Counted from the stretch's first letter, positions 19,420-29,400 are shown. The stretch is DNA of 64,000 nt from Bacteroidota bacterium (GCA_026224775.1 JAMFRP010000026.1:248001-312000); one strand, 5' to 3'. Numbers and translations are program-made. The notes: a model not told the origin generated them from the sequence alone.

Positions 19420-19446
19420 AAAAACGGGCAGAAATGCCCGTTTTTT
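19420..19446 (+). terminator. Element-borne terminator behind tRNA-His
   Basis: Arms AAAAACGGGCA / TGCCCGTTTTT with a GAAA loop and a T run, only 6 bp after the tRNA. It lies inside the integrated element, so the element replaces the tRNA terminator it displaced. Confidence 0.85.
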
Positions 19447-19451
19447 TGCAA

Positions 19452-19483
19452 TCGGGACACAATCGGGACACATTTTTAAAGCT
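19452..19483 (+). repeat. Left copy of 32-bp subterminal direct repeat
   Basis: A 32-bp sequence starting TCGGGACACAATCGGGACAC is repeated exactly at 51284-51315 near the other end of the element. Inside it is a tandem pair of TCGGGACACA units 11 bp apart, as expected for arm-type sites bound by an integrase N-terminal domain. It lies between attL and the integrase start. Confidence 0.8.
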
Positions 19484-19493
19484 AATCAGACGT

Positions 19494-20750
19494 ATGCAAC
19501 CACCAAGTGATCCGCAGATAAATCGTCAAAATCCTAAAGAATATTTCATTTATTGGAACCATGATGTGCCTGAAGTGCTTTGGCATAAATATTCGCGAAG
19601 GCGCATACGAATCAAAAAGAAAGATAATATTAATCGTTATCAGGGGGAAGAACGTGAAACTTACGCGGAAGAATGTCGCCAGGTATGGAAATATAGATTA
19701 GAAAAATTAAATTATAATCCTTTTGAGCTTGCGCTGTCTAAGTTAAACGCGATAACAGAACGTAAGGAAACTATAGAGATTGTAATAAAAGAAAAAGCGG
19801 CTGTAATTGCAGCTAAAGCAACCCTCACCGAAGCCGAACGCCGTAAACGCACTCCAATCAATAAGGCTTGTGACCTTTGGGTTGAGAGCCGTATGGAGCG
19901 CACTAAAAACCGTAATTCTGTATCAACCTACCGGGTAACCGCCAGCTGGTTTAAAAAGTATTTTGAAGACATGGGGGCCATCAGTACGCCGGTAAGTGAG
20001 CTCTCGCGCATGGACATATCTTCGGCGCTCATGGCCGCTAAAAAGGCGAAAGGCTGGGAGCCCACTACATTTAATAATGAGATGGATACCCTCACCAATC
20101 TCTTTAACTGGTTGGAGCTGGAAGAATATGTTACTGTTAACCCTATCAGGGGTAAGCTTCAAAAGGTAAAAACGCAAAAGCACAAACACCGGTGGTATGA
20201 TCGGGAGACATTAGCGCTTGTAAAAGCAAAATTAATTGAGAAAAAAGAGTTCCTGGTTTACCACGTAATGGAATTCACTTATTGGACCATGATCCGGAGT
20301 AAAACAGAATTGATGAAATTAAAAGCTGGTGATATTGACCGGACATTAAAACGCATTCATTTCTCTGCTGATCTTGATAAAACCGGTACCGAGGCTTACC
20401 GGGATTATGAACCTGAGTTTGAAGCGGTACTGGATATTATAAATTTTGACGCCATACCTAAGAACTTTTACATTTTTGGAAAAGGGGGCGAGCCTTCAGA
20501 ATTTAAATGCCACAAGGATCTATTTGCTGATCGATGGCGCCCTATACGCACCGAACTTGGGTTATCGGATGATTTTACAATATACGGCCTTAAACACACT
20601 AGAATCGTGCATTTATTAATGAAGGGCATTGATGGTTACGATATCAGTTATAAAGCCCGGCATACTGATCCAAAATCTACCAAACAATATCAGCGCGATT
20701 ATGACATCACACTAGTAAACGTTTACGGCGCCGAAGATCTTAAATTTTAA
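19494..20750 (+). CDS. Tyrosine site-specific integrase
   Basis: A 418-residue recombinase next to attL. An arm/core-binding SAM-like region (about residues 120-220, with NSVSTYRVTASWFKKYFEDMG) precedes the catalytic domain. Catalytic segments: YWTMIRSKTELMKLKAGDID (first Arg), a region where the usual HxxR box reads YGLKHTRIVHLL, and the nucleophile in STKQYQRDYD. The YxLKHT form resembles a Bacteroidota integrase subgroup. I start at the ATG at 19494; the open frame continues upstream through the tRNA, which cannot be coding. It should catalyse insertion into tRNA-His and excision. It converges on the RadC-like gene with a 4-bp overlap. Confidence 0.9.
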   Translation: MQPPSDPQINRQNPKEYFIYWNHDVPEVLWHKYSRRRIRIKKKDNINRYQGEERETYAEECRQVWKYRLEKLNYNPFELALSKLNAITERKETIEIVIKEKAAVIAAKATLTEAERRKRTPINKACDLWVESRMERTKNRNSVSTYRVTASWFKKYFEDMGAISTPVSELSRMDISSALMAAKKAKGWEPTTFNNEMDTLTNLFNWLELEEYVTVNPIRGKLQKVKTQKHKHRWYDRETLALVKAKLIEKKEFLVYHVMEFTYWTMIRSKTELMKLKAGDIDRTLKRIHFSADLDKTGTEAYRDYEPEFEAVLDIINFDAIPKNFYIFGKGGEPSEFKCHKDLFADRWRPIRTELGLSDDFTIYGLKHTRIVHLLMKGIDGYDISYKARHTDPKSTKQYQRDYDITLVNVYGAEDLKF

Positions 20751-21184
20751 GTTTTCAGCACCCCGTGATCCTTAAACGAATAATAATTGTTACGGTTAAC
20801 TATAATATGATCAAGTAGCTTTATATCCATCAATTCAGCCGCTTTACTTAGTCGATCCGTTACGTTTAAATCCCCTCCCGATGGTTTTAACATGCCTGAA
20901 GGATGGTTGTGCGCGATAATTATTTTTGACGCAAGGCAATTTAGTGAACAGCTTAACGCAAATTTTATATCAAATAATGTCTCATTACCAGTCCCGGTAT
21001 TTATACAACGCCAGCCTATCACCTCGTTACTGTTATTTAGGCAAAGCAAATAAACCTGTTCCTGAATATTAATCAATGCTTTATCCCAAATTTTAAGTAA
21101 ATAACTATAGCTCTCGTCGGAACCGGTGAGGGGGGGGGATAATATACGTGAGTTGAAGCTTACGCGTAATTGTGAGTTTTTCAA
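20747..21184 (-). CDS. RadC-like JAB-domain protein
   Basis: A 145-residue protein with the MPN/JAB pattern IIIAHNHPSGMLKPSGGDLNVTDRL (HxH...SxxD metal site), VYLLCLNNSNEVIGWRCINTGTGNETLFD and LLDHIIVNRNNYYSFKDHG. It lacks the helix-hairpin-helix half of full RadC, as is usual for the short forms on Bacteroidota mobile elements. Its activity is unknown. The start appears to be a TTG at 21184. A run of nine G (about 21130-21138; C on the coding strand, in Ser-Pro-Pro-Leu) near the N-terminus could slip. It is separated from the tail genes by two strong hairpins. Confidence 0.8.
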   Translation of the reverse strand: MKNSQLRVSFNSRILSPPLTGSDESYSYLLKIWDKALINIQEQVYLLCLNNSNEVIGWRCINTGTGNETLFDIKFALSCSLNCLASKIIIAHNHPSGMLKPSGGDLNVTDRLSKAAELMDIKLLDHIIVNRNNYYSFKDHGVLKT

Positions 21185-21250
21185 GGATAGGCAAAAAAAA
21201 ATAATGACGTAGTGTTAACTTTTGTCTGATCAGGCCTTCCGAGGGGACAT

Positions 21251-21304
21251 GCAACACAAAAGCACAGCTACACCGTTTTTGGTGTAGCTGTGCTTTTGTG
21301 TTGC
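21251..21304. terminator. Perfect 24-bp hairpin, probable terminator/insulator
   Basis: Arms 21251-21274 (GCAACACAAAAGCACAGCTA...) and 21281-21304 are exact reverse complements with a 6-nt loop. A TAATTTTTATTTT tract follows on the plus strand, while the minus strand lacks a clear T run. It is much longer than an ordinary terminator. Confidence 0.6.
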
Positions 21305-21425
21305 TAATTTTTATTTTCGGAATTTCAGATCAGGCAACCCGCAGAAGTACAATGTTTTTGCACTTCAAATACAAAAAAGTGATAAGGTATAATTATAACG
21401 GCATTTGAATGTAAAAGGTTATCTA

Positions 21426-21468
21426 AAAATGAATGCCGGAAGATCTCGCATTTTCCGGCATTCATTTT
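21426..21468 (-). terminator. Terminator of the leftward late operon
   Basis: Perfect 16-bp arms (AAAATGAATGCCGGAA and complement) with an 11-nt loop and T-rich tail on the minus strand. It lies 70 bp past the last tail-operon gene (stop at 21541). Confidence 0.85.
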
Positions 21469-21540
21469 AACTCACCCTAATAAAAAACTAATTCAATACC
21501 CTCTCCGGATCGCAGCCAATTCTTTTAACCAAATTTATAT

Positions 21541-22029
21541 TTATGCGGCTACAGCCAATGCAGCAGTTGCAGCAGCGCTACCACTAAACACATTATCAAA
21601 AACCCATTGCACCAACGGAATTGCAATTTCACGCACTATTGCTCCGCCGGGTATTAAATTAGTTAATGAATAAACCGCGATACTTAACACCTCATCTTCC
21701 CAGCTGGTGCCGCTCTTAGGTGTTAATGACGATGCGATCAATTGCAAAGTTTGTACTGGTGTACTGCTAGCAGGTACTTCTATACCAATGTTCGCAGCTA
21801 CCTTATCTACCACGCCTAAGAAACTGGTAACAAAAGATTGCCCCAATAATTTGGTAATAGCAGCTACAATAGCATCACCATTAAGTGTGTTATTGGCTTT
21901 TAAAACATTCGCCATTTGTAATATTTCTAATATTACATTCTGATCAGTGGCCGGTACCGCTGCCCACTCTTTAGCAAGTGCAGTTTGCACACTACTTTCG
22001 GCTTTACTTAAACAAGAAAAAAGACTCAT
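21541..22029 (-). CDS. Hypothetical protein at the end of the lysis cassette
   Basis: A 162-residue, Ala/Val/Leu-rich protein (AIVAAITKLLGQSFVTSFLGVVDKVAANIGIEV; a hydrophobic C-terminus ending AATAALAVAA). I recognise no family. The C-terminal hydrophobic stretch (about 130-162) could associate with membrane. It is the last gene of the leftward operon, 36 bp after the coiled-coil membrane protein, so a role in lysis or a host-interaction cargo is possible but unproven. Confidence 0.55.
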   Translation of the reverse strand: MSLFSCLSKAESSVQTALAKEWAAVPATDQNVILEILQMANVLKANNTLNGDAIVAAITKLLGQSFVTSFLGVVDKVAANIGIEVPASSTPVQTLQLIASSLTPKSGTSWEDEVLSIAVYSLTNLIPGGAIVREIAIPLVQWVFDNVFSGSAAATAALAVAA

Positions 22030-22064
22030 GATTTTTTGTTTTTAATGTGTAATAATTTTATTAC

Positions 22065-22352
22065 TTACTTTTTTAGATGCGGAAAAATGGCAGAGAAGAT
22101 ATTGGTGAATTGATATATAAATTCAATTAAGGCAGCAGCGCCAATTCCTATGGTGCCAATCCATTTAAATTTTTGAATCCAGCCCTCATGCTCAGCCAAT
22201 TTAATTTCAATAACTTTTTGTCGGTCAACAAGTCCACCATCCTTATTATATTCATTGCCCAGCAAAGCAGTTTTTATCTGTTCTACCGATGAATTCAAAT
22301 TTTCAACCTGGTTTGTTAATTGTTTAATTTGCTCATTTTCAATCTGAGTCAT
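22065..22352 (-). CDS. Small coiled-coil membrane protein, holin-like (XhlA-type layout)
   Basis: A 95-residue protein: an N-terminal coiled coil (IENEQIKQLTNQVENLNSSVEQI), a linker, and one C-terminal transmembrane helix (about 67-88, WIGTIGIGAAALIEFIYQF) followed by a short basic tail. Phage proteins with this layout next to endolysins act with holins. It lies 12 bp downstream of the endolysin. Function is inferred from layout and position. Confidence 0.6.
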   Translation of the reverse strand: MTQIENEQIKQLTNQVENLNSSVEQIKTALLGNEYNKDGGLVDRQKVIEIKLAEHEGWIQKFKWIGTIGIGAAALIEFIYQFTNIFSAIFPHLKK

Positions 22353-22363
22353 TCAAGTATGCT

Positions 22364-22936
22364 TTATACGTAATTCAATAATCGTTTCTCCCAAACGTGG
22401 TTCCATTCATTCCAGCCAGCATCAAGCTTATAGCTATTTAACCGCTCAACGTTAATTTCCTGCATCAGATCTGCCGGTGGCAGGCTGTTAAAAGCCGCTA
22501 ACGTAGCCGGGCCAATCACCCTATCCACAACCAGCATCTTTAAAGCCGAGTGCGTATAGGTCATTACCTGGTTACAGGCCAGCTGCATAAATTTGCGCGC
22601 CATTCCTTCACCCTGGTTCACCGAACAATCAAACAAGTTATTGGCCAATTGCTGATCAATAGCTTTATCCAGGTTTACTACATCCCAATATCCTTCTTTA
22701 TAAAATTGTTGAATATTAAGTTGCAGCGCGTTATTCTGCGAAAGCAAAACATTCAGCTTAGCTACCGATGCGCCGGGGTTATCCCTTTTGTATACATCCA
22801 CAATTTTCCAGCCTGCCCATCCGGGATTCGCGCCACGGTCAATGCCACGATAAGTTTCCTTTTCGCCGATACCGGGATTATACCCACCCTCATTCCCGAG
22901 GATGGTTATTCTAAATGCGATGCCGAAGTCAGCCAT
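22364..22936 (-). CDS. Endolysin: N-acetylmuramidase of glycosyl hydrolase family 108
   Basis: A 190-residue lysozyme-like enzyme. The N-terminus FRITILGNEGGYNPGIGEKETYRGIDR carries the E-G-G-Y motif of GH108 with the likely catalytic Glu near residue 15. QFYKEGYWD and QQLANNLFDCSVNQGEGMARKFMQLACN follow, and the C-terminal half matches the peptidoglycan-binding domain usually joined to GH108. It has no signal peptide, so it needs a holin. Its ATG overlaps the stop of the upstream membrane-protein gene (22936), giving translational coupling. Confidence 0.88.
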   Translation of the reverse strand: MADFGIAFRITILGNEGGYNPGIGEKETYRGIDRGANPGWAGWKIVDVYKRDNPGASVAKLNVLLSQNNALQLNIQQFYKEGYWDVVNLDKAIDQQLANNLFDCSVNQGEGMARKFMQLACNQVMTYTHSALKMLVVDRVIGPATLAAFNSLPPADLMQEINVERLNSYKLDAGWNEWNHVWEKRLLNYV

Positions 22937-23430
22937 TATGCGGCAATGGATTCTTTAGGAGGAGCAATTGTCAATGAGCTTACCAAGTCCTGAGCGGCCT
23001 GTAATGCTACTTGTGCTTTTTCAAGATCAGTAGGCTCAGTTATAACCGGAGCAACTTCTTCCGCTTCAGCTGGTGCATCATTTGTAGTTGCGGATGCTGA
23101 ACTTATATTTTGATTTAAAATATCAATACCTGTTTTGATATCACTTAACAATACATTTGTTGGATGTGTGGCTGATGTTAAATCAATTACTGAATCTCCT
23201 AATCCCACAATCTGCTGACCTGTAGATGTTTTAAGCAATGGTATTTCAGAAGCAGTATCCGCCAGGCTCTGAATTACTATCGGTGCATCTTTAGCCGACC
23301 AACCAACACCAACCAAGCCAATAGCAATAGCCATTGTTTCAGGGTCAACTGAGCGTTTTACTAAAAATGTTACTAATACCAGGACGAATGCCGAGCCAAT
23401 CCCGAAAAGCGTGGTTTTCCAATTTTTCAT
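22936..23430 (-). CDS. Membrane protein before the endolysin (putative holin)
   Basis: A 164-residue protein with an N-terminal transmembrane helix (about 6-24, TLFGIGSAFVLVLVTFLV) and a second weakly hydrophobic segment (about 33-46, AIAIGLVGVGWSA), then a long acidic/Ala-rich cytosolic or periplasmic tail. It is coupled to the endolysin by overlap. A holin role is inferred from position; the tail is longer than in typical small holins. Confidence 0.55.
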   Translation of the reverse strand: MKNWKTTLFGIGSAFVLVLVTFLVKRSVDPETMAIAIGLVGVGWSAKDAPIVIQSLADTASEIPLLKTSTGQQIVGLGDSVIDLTSATHPTNVLLSDIKTGIDILNQNISSASATTNDAPAEAEEVAPVITEPTDLEKAQVALQAAQDLVSSLTIAPPKESIAA

Positions 23431-23464
23431 ATTATTGTTTTTTATTTATTGTTTATTTGGTAAA

Positions 23465-25186
23465 CTATACTATTATAAATCTAGTTTCAGTAACTCCAGT
23501 CGCAGTATTAGGGTGGAATGTGCATTGAGTTACATTATTATTTTTGTCAACTGAATCAATGGTATATGTTGGATTATTATTAGGAGTCCATACACCTGAT
23601 ATTAAATCTTTCTGCTGAACTTGAAAATCATTCCCATGAGCAGTAAAGTAAGTCATATACTCGAGAGTAGTAGGGTACGGAAATGCAGATGTACCTGTAC
23701 CGCCCATATCAGTTAGATTTATACCTACTAAATTAATTTGCCAAGTAACTACAGTAGGGGTACCTGTAGTAATATCAATTACAGTCTTACTTGCAGGTGG
23801 TTCATATGCGTAAGAAATATGTCTACCACTCATTTGAGCCACCATCTGTGATAAAGGTGCCCATACTCCATACTGATCAGCGAAGTTCCCTAATACTGTT
23901 TTATATATAATTGGGGCTGTGACATTTACTTGTCTAGCTGATCCATCATATCCACTGTCATTATACCATTCCTGACCGAAATTTTGAAGGAATGAATTAT
24001 TATAAAATGCAGCAGTTGTATTAAATATAAGATTACCTAATCCACCTATAGCATATATCTCTTTTACATAATTTGGAAATATGCACTGAGAAGTAATGTT
24101 TTGAGAAAAGTAATGAGAGAATGTATTTCTTATCATACAGTACTGAAAACTTCCAGTTACCTGCTGCATTAAACTAGTATTTATGTTTACTCCATATAGC
24201 TCTTGATTACTATCGAACTCATAAATCCATCCAGATGGGGCAACTTGAATTACTGAATAATAAAGGCCGTTACGTAGATTCATATGTTCAATATATGAAC
24301 CTGTATTAAGGACTATAGTTCCCATGGAGTACCCTGAGTCATTATTAAAACCAAATTCACAATCATACATCCCCTCAGAACCAGCATCTGCATAAACCAC
24401 AAGATCGAATAAGATAGCTGTTTGAGAATGATCTCCTGATTCCTTGAATTTAATATTAGTATAACTTACTCCATTCGTATTATAGTTTTGAAATAAAGTA
24501 CTATCTAGGAAATCTGTAGTACTAGTTAGAGGACAGTAACTAATGTTAGGTGAGACATTTCTATTGTTAGAAATGAAAGCTAAACCACCTGGATTAGGTG
24601 TATTCTCATATGCAGTATAGTGATTGTTATTTGGATAGACCTGAACATAATTATCATTAGTAGCTGAAGGTGCAGTTGCAGTTCCTGCAGCAAACCCACC
24701 AGGTATAAGTACATAATATACAGCTCCATCAGCACCTAATACTGGATCTAGTTGATTATAGGCTAAACTTGCATTAAAAGCAGGTGGATTAAATTTCCAT
24801 CTTCTATAGTGCACATTTCTAAAGTCATTACATACATCAACATTATAATATGTATCAATTCTTCTGTAAATAACTCCTTTGGTAGCTCCGGGAACTGAAG
24901 TATTATCTGTAGTATAATAAATCAAGTCATTTAGGAAAGACTCTGATCTAGCCTCATATGAAATAGAATTATTAGTTACTGCATAAACTACTATAGCTTC
25001 AATTGGTCCGGTATTTACTACTATTGGAGATACATTAGGAATATTATGAACCGTCTGAAAATCGGTTATTCTATAATATTCACCTTTAATTAAAGTAGAT
25101 GCACTGATTGCAGCTACTAAGTTACTATATAAAATATCAATTACATTCGACGGAATTTGGCTGAAATTAAGTTGTGTGGTGCTCAT
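23465..25186 (-). CDS. Large beta-rich fibre/spike-like protein
   Basis: A 573-residue protein without signal peptide or transmembrane segment. The sequence is rich in Asn, Tyr, Ser and Thr with many short strand-like repeats (for example YDCEFGFNNDSGYSMGTIVLNTGSYIEHMNLRNGLYYSVIQV), as in phage tail spikes or adhesins. Codon choice is noticeably more AT-rich (many TTA, ATA, ACT, GTA codons) than in the tail genes, suggesting separate acquisition. It lies between the short signal-peptide protein and the lysis cassette. A receptor-binding role is inference. Confidence 0.5.
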   Translation of the reverse strand: MSTTQLNFSQIPSNVIDILYSNLVAAISASTLIKGEYYRITDFQTVHNIPNVSPIVVNTGPIEAIVVYAVTNNSISYEARSESFLNDLIYYTTDNTSVPGATKGVIYRRIDTYYNVDVCNDFRNVHYRRWKFNPPAFNASLAYNQLDPVLGADGAVYYVLIPGGFAAGTATAPSATNDNYVQVYPNNNHYTAYENTPNPGGLAFISNNRNVSPNISYCPLTSTTDFLDSTLFQNYNTNGVSYTNIKFKESGDHSQTAILFDLVVYADAGSEGMYDCEFGFNNDSGYSMGTIVLNTGSYIEHMNLRNGLYYSVIQVAPSGWIYEFDSNQELYGVNINTSLMQQVTGSFQYCMIRNTFSHYFSQNITSQCIFPNYVKEIYAIGGLGNLIFNTTAAFYNNSFLQNFGQEWYNDSGYDGSARQVNVTAPIIYKTVLGNFADQYGVWAPLSQMVAQMSGRHISYAYEPPASKTVIDITTGTPTVVTWQINLVGINLTDMGGTGTSAFPYPTTLEYMTYFTAHGNDFQVQQKDLISGVWTPNNNPTYTIDSVDKNNNVTQCTFHPNTATGVTETRFIIV

Positions 25187-25190
25187 AAGC

Positions 25191-26009
25191 TTATATAATT
25201 GAATAATTAACTCTTATTTTATCGGTAGGTTGAATAGTGCTCAAGAAGGTTATTGTACTTCCACTAATTATATAATCTTCGCCTACACCTTCATCTTGTA
25301 ATACTCCATTAAGAAATACTGATTCACTGCCTGGTTTTGGTGTATTTGCTAAGATGAATACCTCATTGATACCGTTCTGAACCCCGCTTGGGACTTCTCT
25401 GGTAATTAAGGTAGATGACCCGCTAGAGTTAAATAATCCATCTACATATTGTTTGGTTGCAATATCTAATGGGTTTACCGGGTCAGCACTCATTGATGCT
25501 TCATCGTCAAATACTAAGGGCTTACCTGTTGCTATGGATACCACTGTAGGGTTTAACAGCACTTGGAATGCACTTCCGCTTATATAGTTAGAAACACTCA
25601 ACCCAAGCCCATTCATAGCGAATGCAACATTGTTAAGTGAATCACGCATACTTATTTGATTGGGTGTGATAGATAACCTATTATTTACATCCCCTTCGCC
25701 AATATTTAATTGGGTCTCTACTATACCGTTAACTACGTTGAAGCCGCCTATTTGTGGTGTTAAGACCTGGTTTTGTATATAACTTGAGCTATCAGCTTTC
25801 TGTAAAAACAAATCATAAGGCGAAAACAGGCCATTCGCTCCAAAATTCCACCGATAAGCATTAGTTGTTGAATTATACTGCGCAATACCAGTAACCCCAA
25901 GCCAGGTTTCCTGCGCATGGGCCACCTCGCCAATTAAAAGGAACAGGCAAATTAGGAACCCGATCTTGCTACTTGCTACTAAATACTTGATACTATCTTT
26001 CATATACAT
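25191..26009 (-). CDS. Short paralogue of the SGNH fibre N-terminus, with signal peptide
   Basis: A 272-residue protein. Residues 1-70 (signal peptide ending VAHAQ, then [20 protein letters not shown] and [11 protein letters not shown]) are nearly the same as the N-terminus of the 1110-residue protein at 26467-29799. The rest contains NPLDIATKQYVDGLF, a fibre-type segment, and a C-terminal strand-rich part (SVFLNGVLQDEGVGEDYIISGSTITFLSTIQPTDKIRVNYSI). The upstream spacer contains the 3' end of a gp45-like gene, so the whole 5' part arose by duplication. It is followed 4 bp later by the 573-residue protein. Confidence 0.7.
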   Translation of the reverse strand: MYMKDSIKYLVASSKIGFLICLFLLIGEVAHAQETWLGVTGIAQYNSTTNAYRWNFGANGLFSPYDLFLQKADSSSYIQNQVLTPQIGGFNVVNGIVETQLNIGEGDVNNRLSITPNQISMRDSLNNVAFAMNGLGLSVSNYISGSAFQVLLNPTVVSIATGKPLVFDDEASMSADPVNPLDIATKQYVDGLFNSSGSSTLITREVPSGVQNGINEVFILANTPKPGSESVFLNGVLQDEGVGEDYIISGSTITFLSTIQPTDKIRVNYSII

Positions 26010-26072
26010 TTTATTTCTGTTATTTCACTTACTGATATATTAGTTTCAATCATCCCCGGCACATAAATACAT
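25803..26072 (-). repeat. Copy 2 of a ~270-bp duplicated module
   Basis: This block matches 29590-29858 at roughly 85-90% by eye. It comprises about 60 bp from the 3' end of the gp45-like gene (encoding a [13 protein letters not shown] end) followed by the start and first ~70 codons of a signal-peptide protein. Here the gp45 part is a remnant without its gene. Confidence 0.85.
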
Positions 26073-26100
26073 CCAGTTTAATACCATGTGCTTGTGCCGC

Positions 26101-26436
26101 CTATTGTTGTTTTGTTTGCTCTGGAATCAGATCCGGCCATTTTTTATATATTATGGTTGACAGATAAGTATATGCTTGCTGAGCATGTGTGAAATCTTTA
26201 GCACTAATATTTTCGCTCTCAACCATTGATTTATAACCGGCGGTTAACGCCTCCAAAACTGCTTTTGCATCAGCCTCATTATTGAGCCTTATATCAAGAT
26301 ATGGAACTTGCTGAATAGCTAATTTTGCTGTATCCGTTAATTTGGTTTGCGTTGGTAATGATTGCGTTTTTTTAGTTTGAGCAAACGAAATTGTTGTAAT
26401 GGCCACTAGTCCGATGATTAAAATTGCTTTTTTCAT
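26101..26436 (-). CDS. Small secreted protein within the fibre region
   Basis: A 111-residue protein with a signal peptide (MKKAILIIGLVAITTISFAQ). The mature part is helical and hydrophilic (NNEADAKAVLEALTAGYKSMVESENISAKDFTHAQQAYTYLSTII). I do not recognise it. It sits between two signal-peptide fibre-like genes, 31 bp after the stop of the large one, so probably the same transcript. It could be a chaperone or periplasmic partner of those proteins. Confidence 0.55.
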   Translation of the reverse strand: MKKAILIIGLVAITTISFAQTKKTQSLPTQTKLTDTAKLAIQQVPYLDIRLNNEADAKAVLEALTAGYKSMVESENISAKDFTHAQQAYTYLSTIIYKKWPDLIPEQTKQQ

Positions 26437-26466
26437 TGTTGTTTTTGATATATGATTAGTTAATTA

Positions 26467-29400
26467 TTAATAGCCTTCTAATAATATTGTGCCTGTTGTT
26501 GGAGCACCTGTTACCGTTATAGCAGTTGTTGATAGAGATGTGACCGCGCTTGATGCAACGCCATTTGTAGTCACTATTACCGGCGTGTTGGTAAAGGCAG
26601 TTGGGAAAGTATATGATGCCGTGCCTGATAATGCGGATAAATAAACCACCACCTTTTTATAAGATGTGCCTGCAAATGGTTCGCTGAATTTTGCAGTACC
26701 ACTTGTACTTCCTGTTACTGAAGTTTGGGTAGAAGTTAAGCCAAGTGAACCAAAAACACCGGCACCGGTTGTCGTAATGCTTCCGTTAAAAATATTAGCT
26801 GTTACACTTGTATTGCCAAAAACCATTTGGTTACTAGCTGTTATTAAAGCGCCATTACCTAACCCTGTTGAGTTTGTTACAGTAGCCGGAGTATAAATTT
26901 GTGGGCCTATTAATGTATTATAATCCCCTGATGTTGTTGGTGTTGGGCCTGACCCATTATGCCAACCTATAGATACAGTATAGTTGCCATTATAACTAGG
27001 TAGATTTAAATCACCAATTATAGCATCAAAAGAACCTGAACTTAGGGTAATAGCAGTCCCACTACCCGTAATAAAAGTTCCTTGACTTGAAGTAAGCGCT
27101 CCTGCTGTTACTCCGTTAGTACCTCCATTTTCAGCACCAAGTACAAAAACACCTCGACCAGTAAAGTTTTGCGGTTTTGAAACGCCTATAAAAGCTGAAT
27201 TATTATAAATACTATTAGATGTATTAAATATTCCTGATATATTAGGAGAAGTAAAAGTTCCATTAACATTCAGACTATTATCAATCGTCGCATTACCTGA
27301 AGATGCAGATAAACGCATTGCCTCTGAGCCATTTAATGAGAAAGCTATATCATTTGAGTTAATTAAATAAAAAGTATTTGGAGTTAACCCACTTGTATAA
27401 CCGGTACTTGTTCTAAGCAAGAATCCACTTTGATTGGCGTCATTTCCTAATTGTAATCCAACAGCTGCCGCAGGTCCTGAATTTGTGTTCTTAATGGTAG
27501 TTAGTAACCCATTATTATAAGTAGATGAAGAATTTAGATTATCATTATGTACAAATAATCCCCCCAGCGAAGTGTTAACAACAGCTTCAAATGCTGTGGC
27601 TATTACCTGGTGACCTGCATCATTTGGATGTAATCCCTCAGGCGCTAAATCAGTTGCGGTATTCATTGGAGTACTACAATCTGATAAAATTACATGTAAG
27701 CCTAATGCTGATAGGGTAGATACGTTAGATGCAATTGCTGCATTATAACTATCTGTATTTGCAGAACTGCCTCCTAATGAAGCATAAGCAGCTGCACTCA
27801 TGTGGTAAATATTACTCACATAAACTACACTACTACCAGCTACTCCACTTCCTCCAACACCCGCTGCCCAATCAAAAAACAAGTATGGATTTGCATCCAG
27901 TTTAGTTAATACAACTGTATGTGCACCATCAGATAACCCTGAGAAAATTTGAAGTTTAGGCCCAAAAGTATTACCTAAAATAGTGTTAAGTGATGGACAT
28001 ACAGAACTAAATGTACCTTCATTAGTACCATCAATTGTAATACTATATGTACCTGTATAGGCTGCTCCTTGCTTTGTTCCTATCAATACAGATGTACCGG
28101 TTACAGTAAATGTTGCTGTAGCCCCGTTTGCCTGAGTATACATCCCTATCCAACTTGCGGGTGCCCATGATCCTGTATATGTAACTGAGGGACTACCCCC
28201 TAAAATTTTTTGAGAGGCTGGAATAGCGAGATAAGCAAGTAATGCTTCATGCCCTGTTTTATAAACTGCTAGTCGAGTTGAATCTATTCCATAATGATAC
28301 TGGTCATTTGTGCCAAGCATCAACGTAGAAATACTATTACTATATATATTAGTAGCAAAAACATAAGGAGCTTGGTCGGGCACCATGCTATAACCAACCG
28401 CATTGTTTTTAAATGACCATCCTGTAAATTCGGATAATAATGAAATATAATCGTTCGCGGGAATACTAGCCCCCGTTCCTGCTGTTATAGAATCACCGAA
28501 CGTATTTACAGCAAATAACGAGATTGGTTGAGTTGATGTACCACCTGGGCTTTTTAAGTACATTGGTATGTTCGAGGTATCTCCAACAGCCATAACACTT
28601 TGCAAGCCCAAAGAATTATTCGCAACATAATTCGAGTCTAAATAAGCTTTATTTACTACATCGTAAGAGTTAACCGGGACTTGATTGGTAGTTACACTAT
28701 CTTTAAAATGAGTGCGGCCATTAATATCTGTTGAACCCGTAGCCGTATTATATCCCATAGTCCAGCCATATATACCGGGTGTTATATTCGAAAAGTCAGC
28801 AAAGCCAAATGTTTTATTTCTAATATATGCTGATACTATATTATCGTTATAAATATCAATTTCAGCCTGACTTGTGCTCGAGTTTTTACCAGCGATAGCA
28901 ACTCCGTAATCGGTATTAGAAGGATTAGTAAAAAACCCCTCGCCTGTAATAGTAAATTGAGCCGTTTGTGGTGTATTTATGCTAGTGCCATTTTGAATAT
29001 AATTGGTTCCACCAGTTGCAGGTGCATAACCGCTTAATAATAATTTTACTGCCTTAGTTGTAGTTAAAGCAAGTGAATCAAGTAATATATTTGTAGAATA
29101 ATCAGCATCTTCTAATACGCCCACATTGTGTATTTGATCTACAATAACTATATTGTCGTTATATTGATTATTAGGAGTACCGCCTCCTAAAGCAAGTGTT
29201 TCGGCAGGATCTCTACCAGTCAATAGACTCCTTGTTAACTGTAAGCTATTGTTGTACATAGTGAGTTCAGAGGCCCCAAGTCCGTTGGTTCCGACTGTAA
29301 GCTGAGTATAAGTAGGACTAATAGCTAATTGCGAGGCATCCGACGAACCATCTTGTGAAGTTAAACCGATATAACTATCCCCTAAACCAATACTTGAGAG

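Noticed and set aside
19353..19493. Upstream in-frame extension of the integrase
   Set aside because: The frame runs through the tRNA-His gene and its terminator, which cannot be coding for the integrase; the ATG at 19494 is the sensible start.
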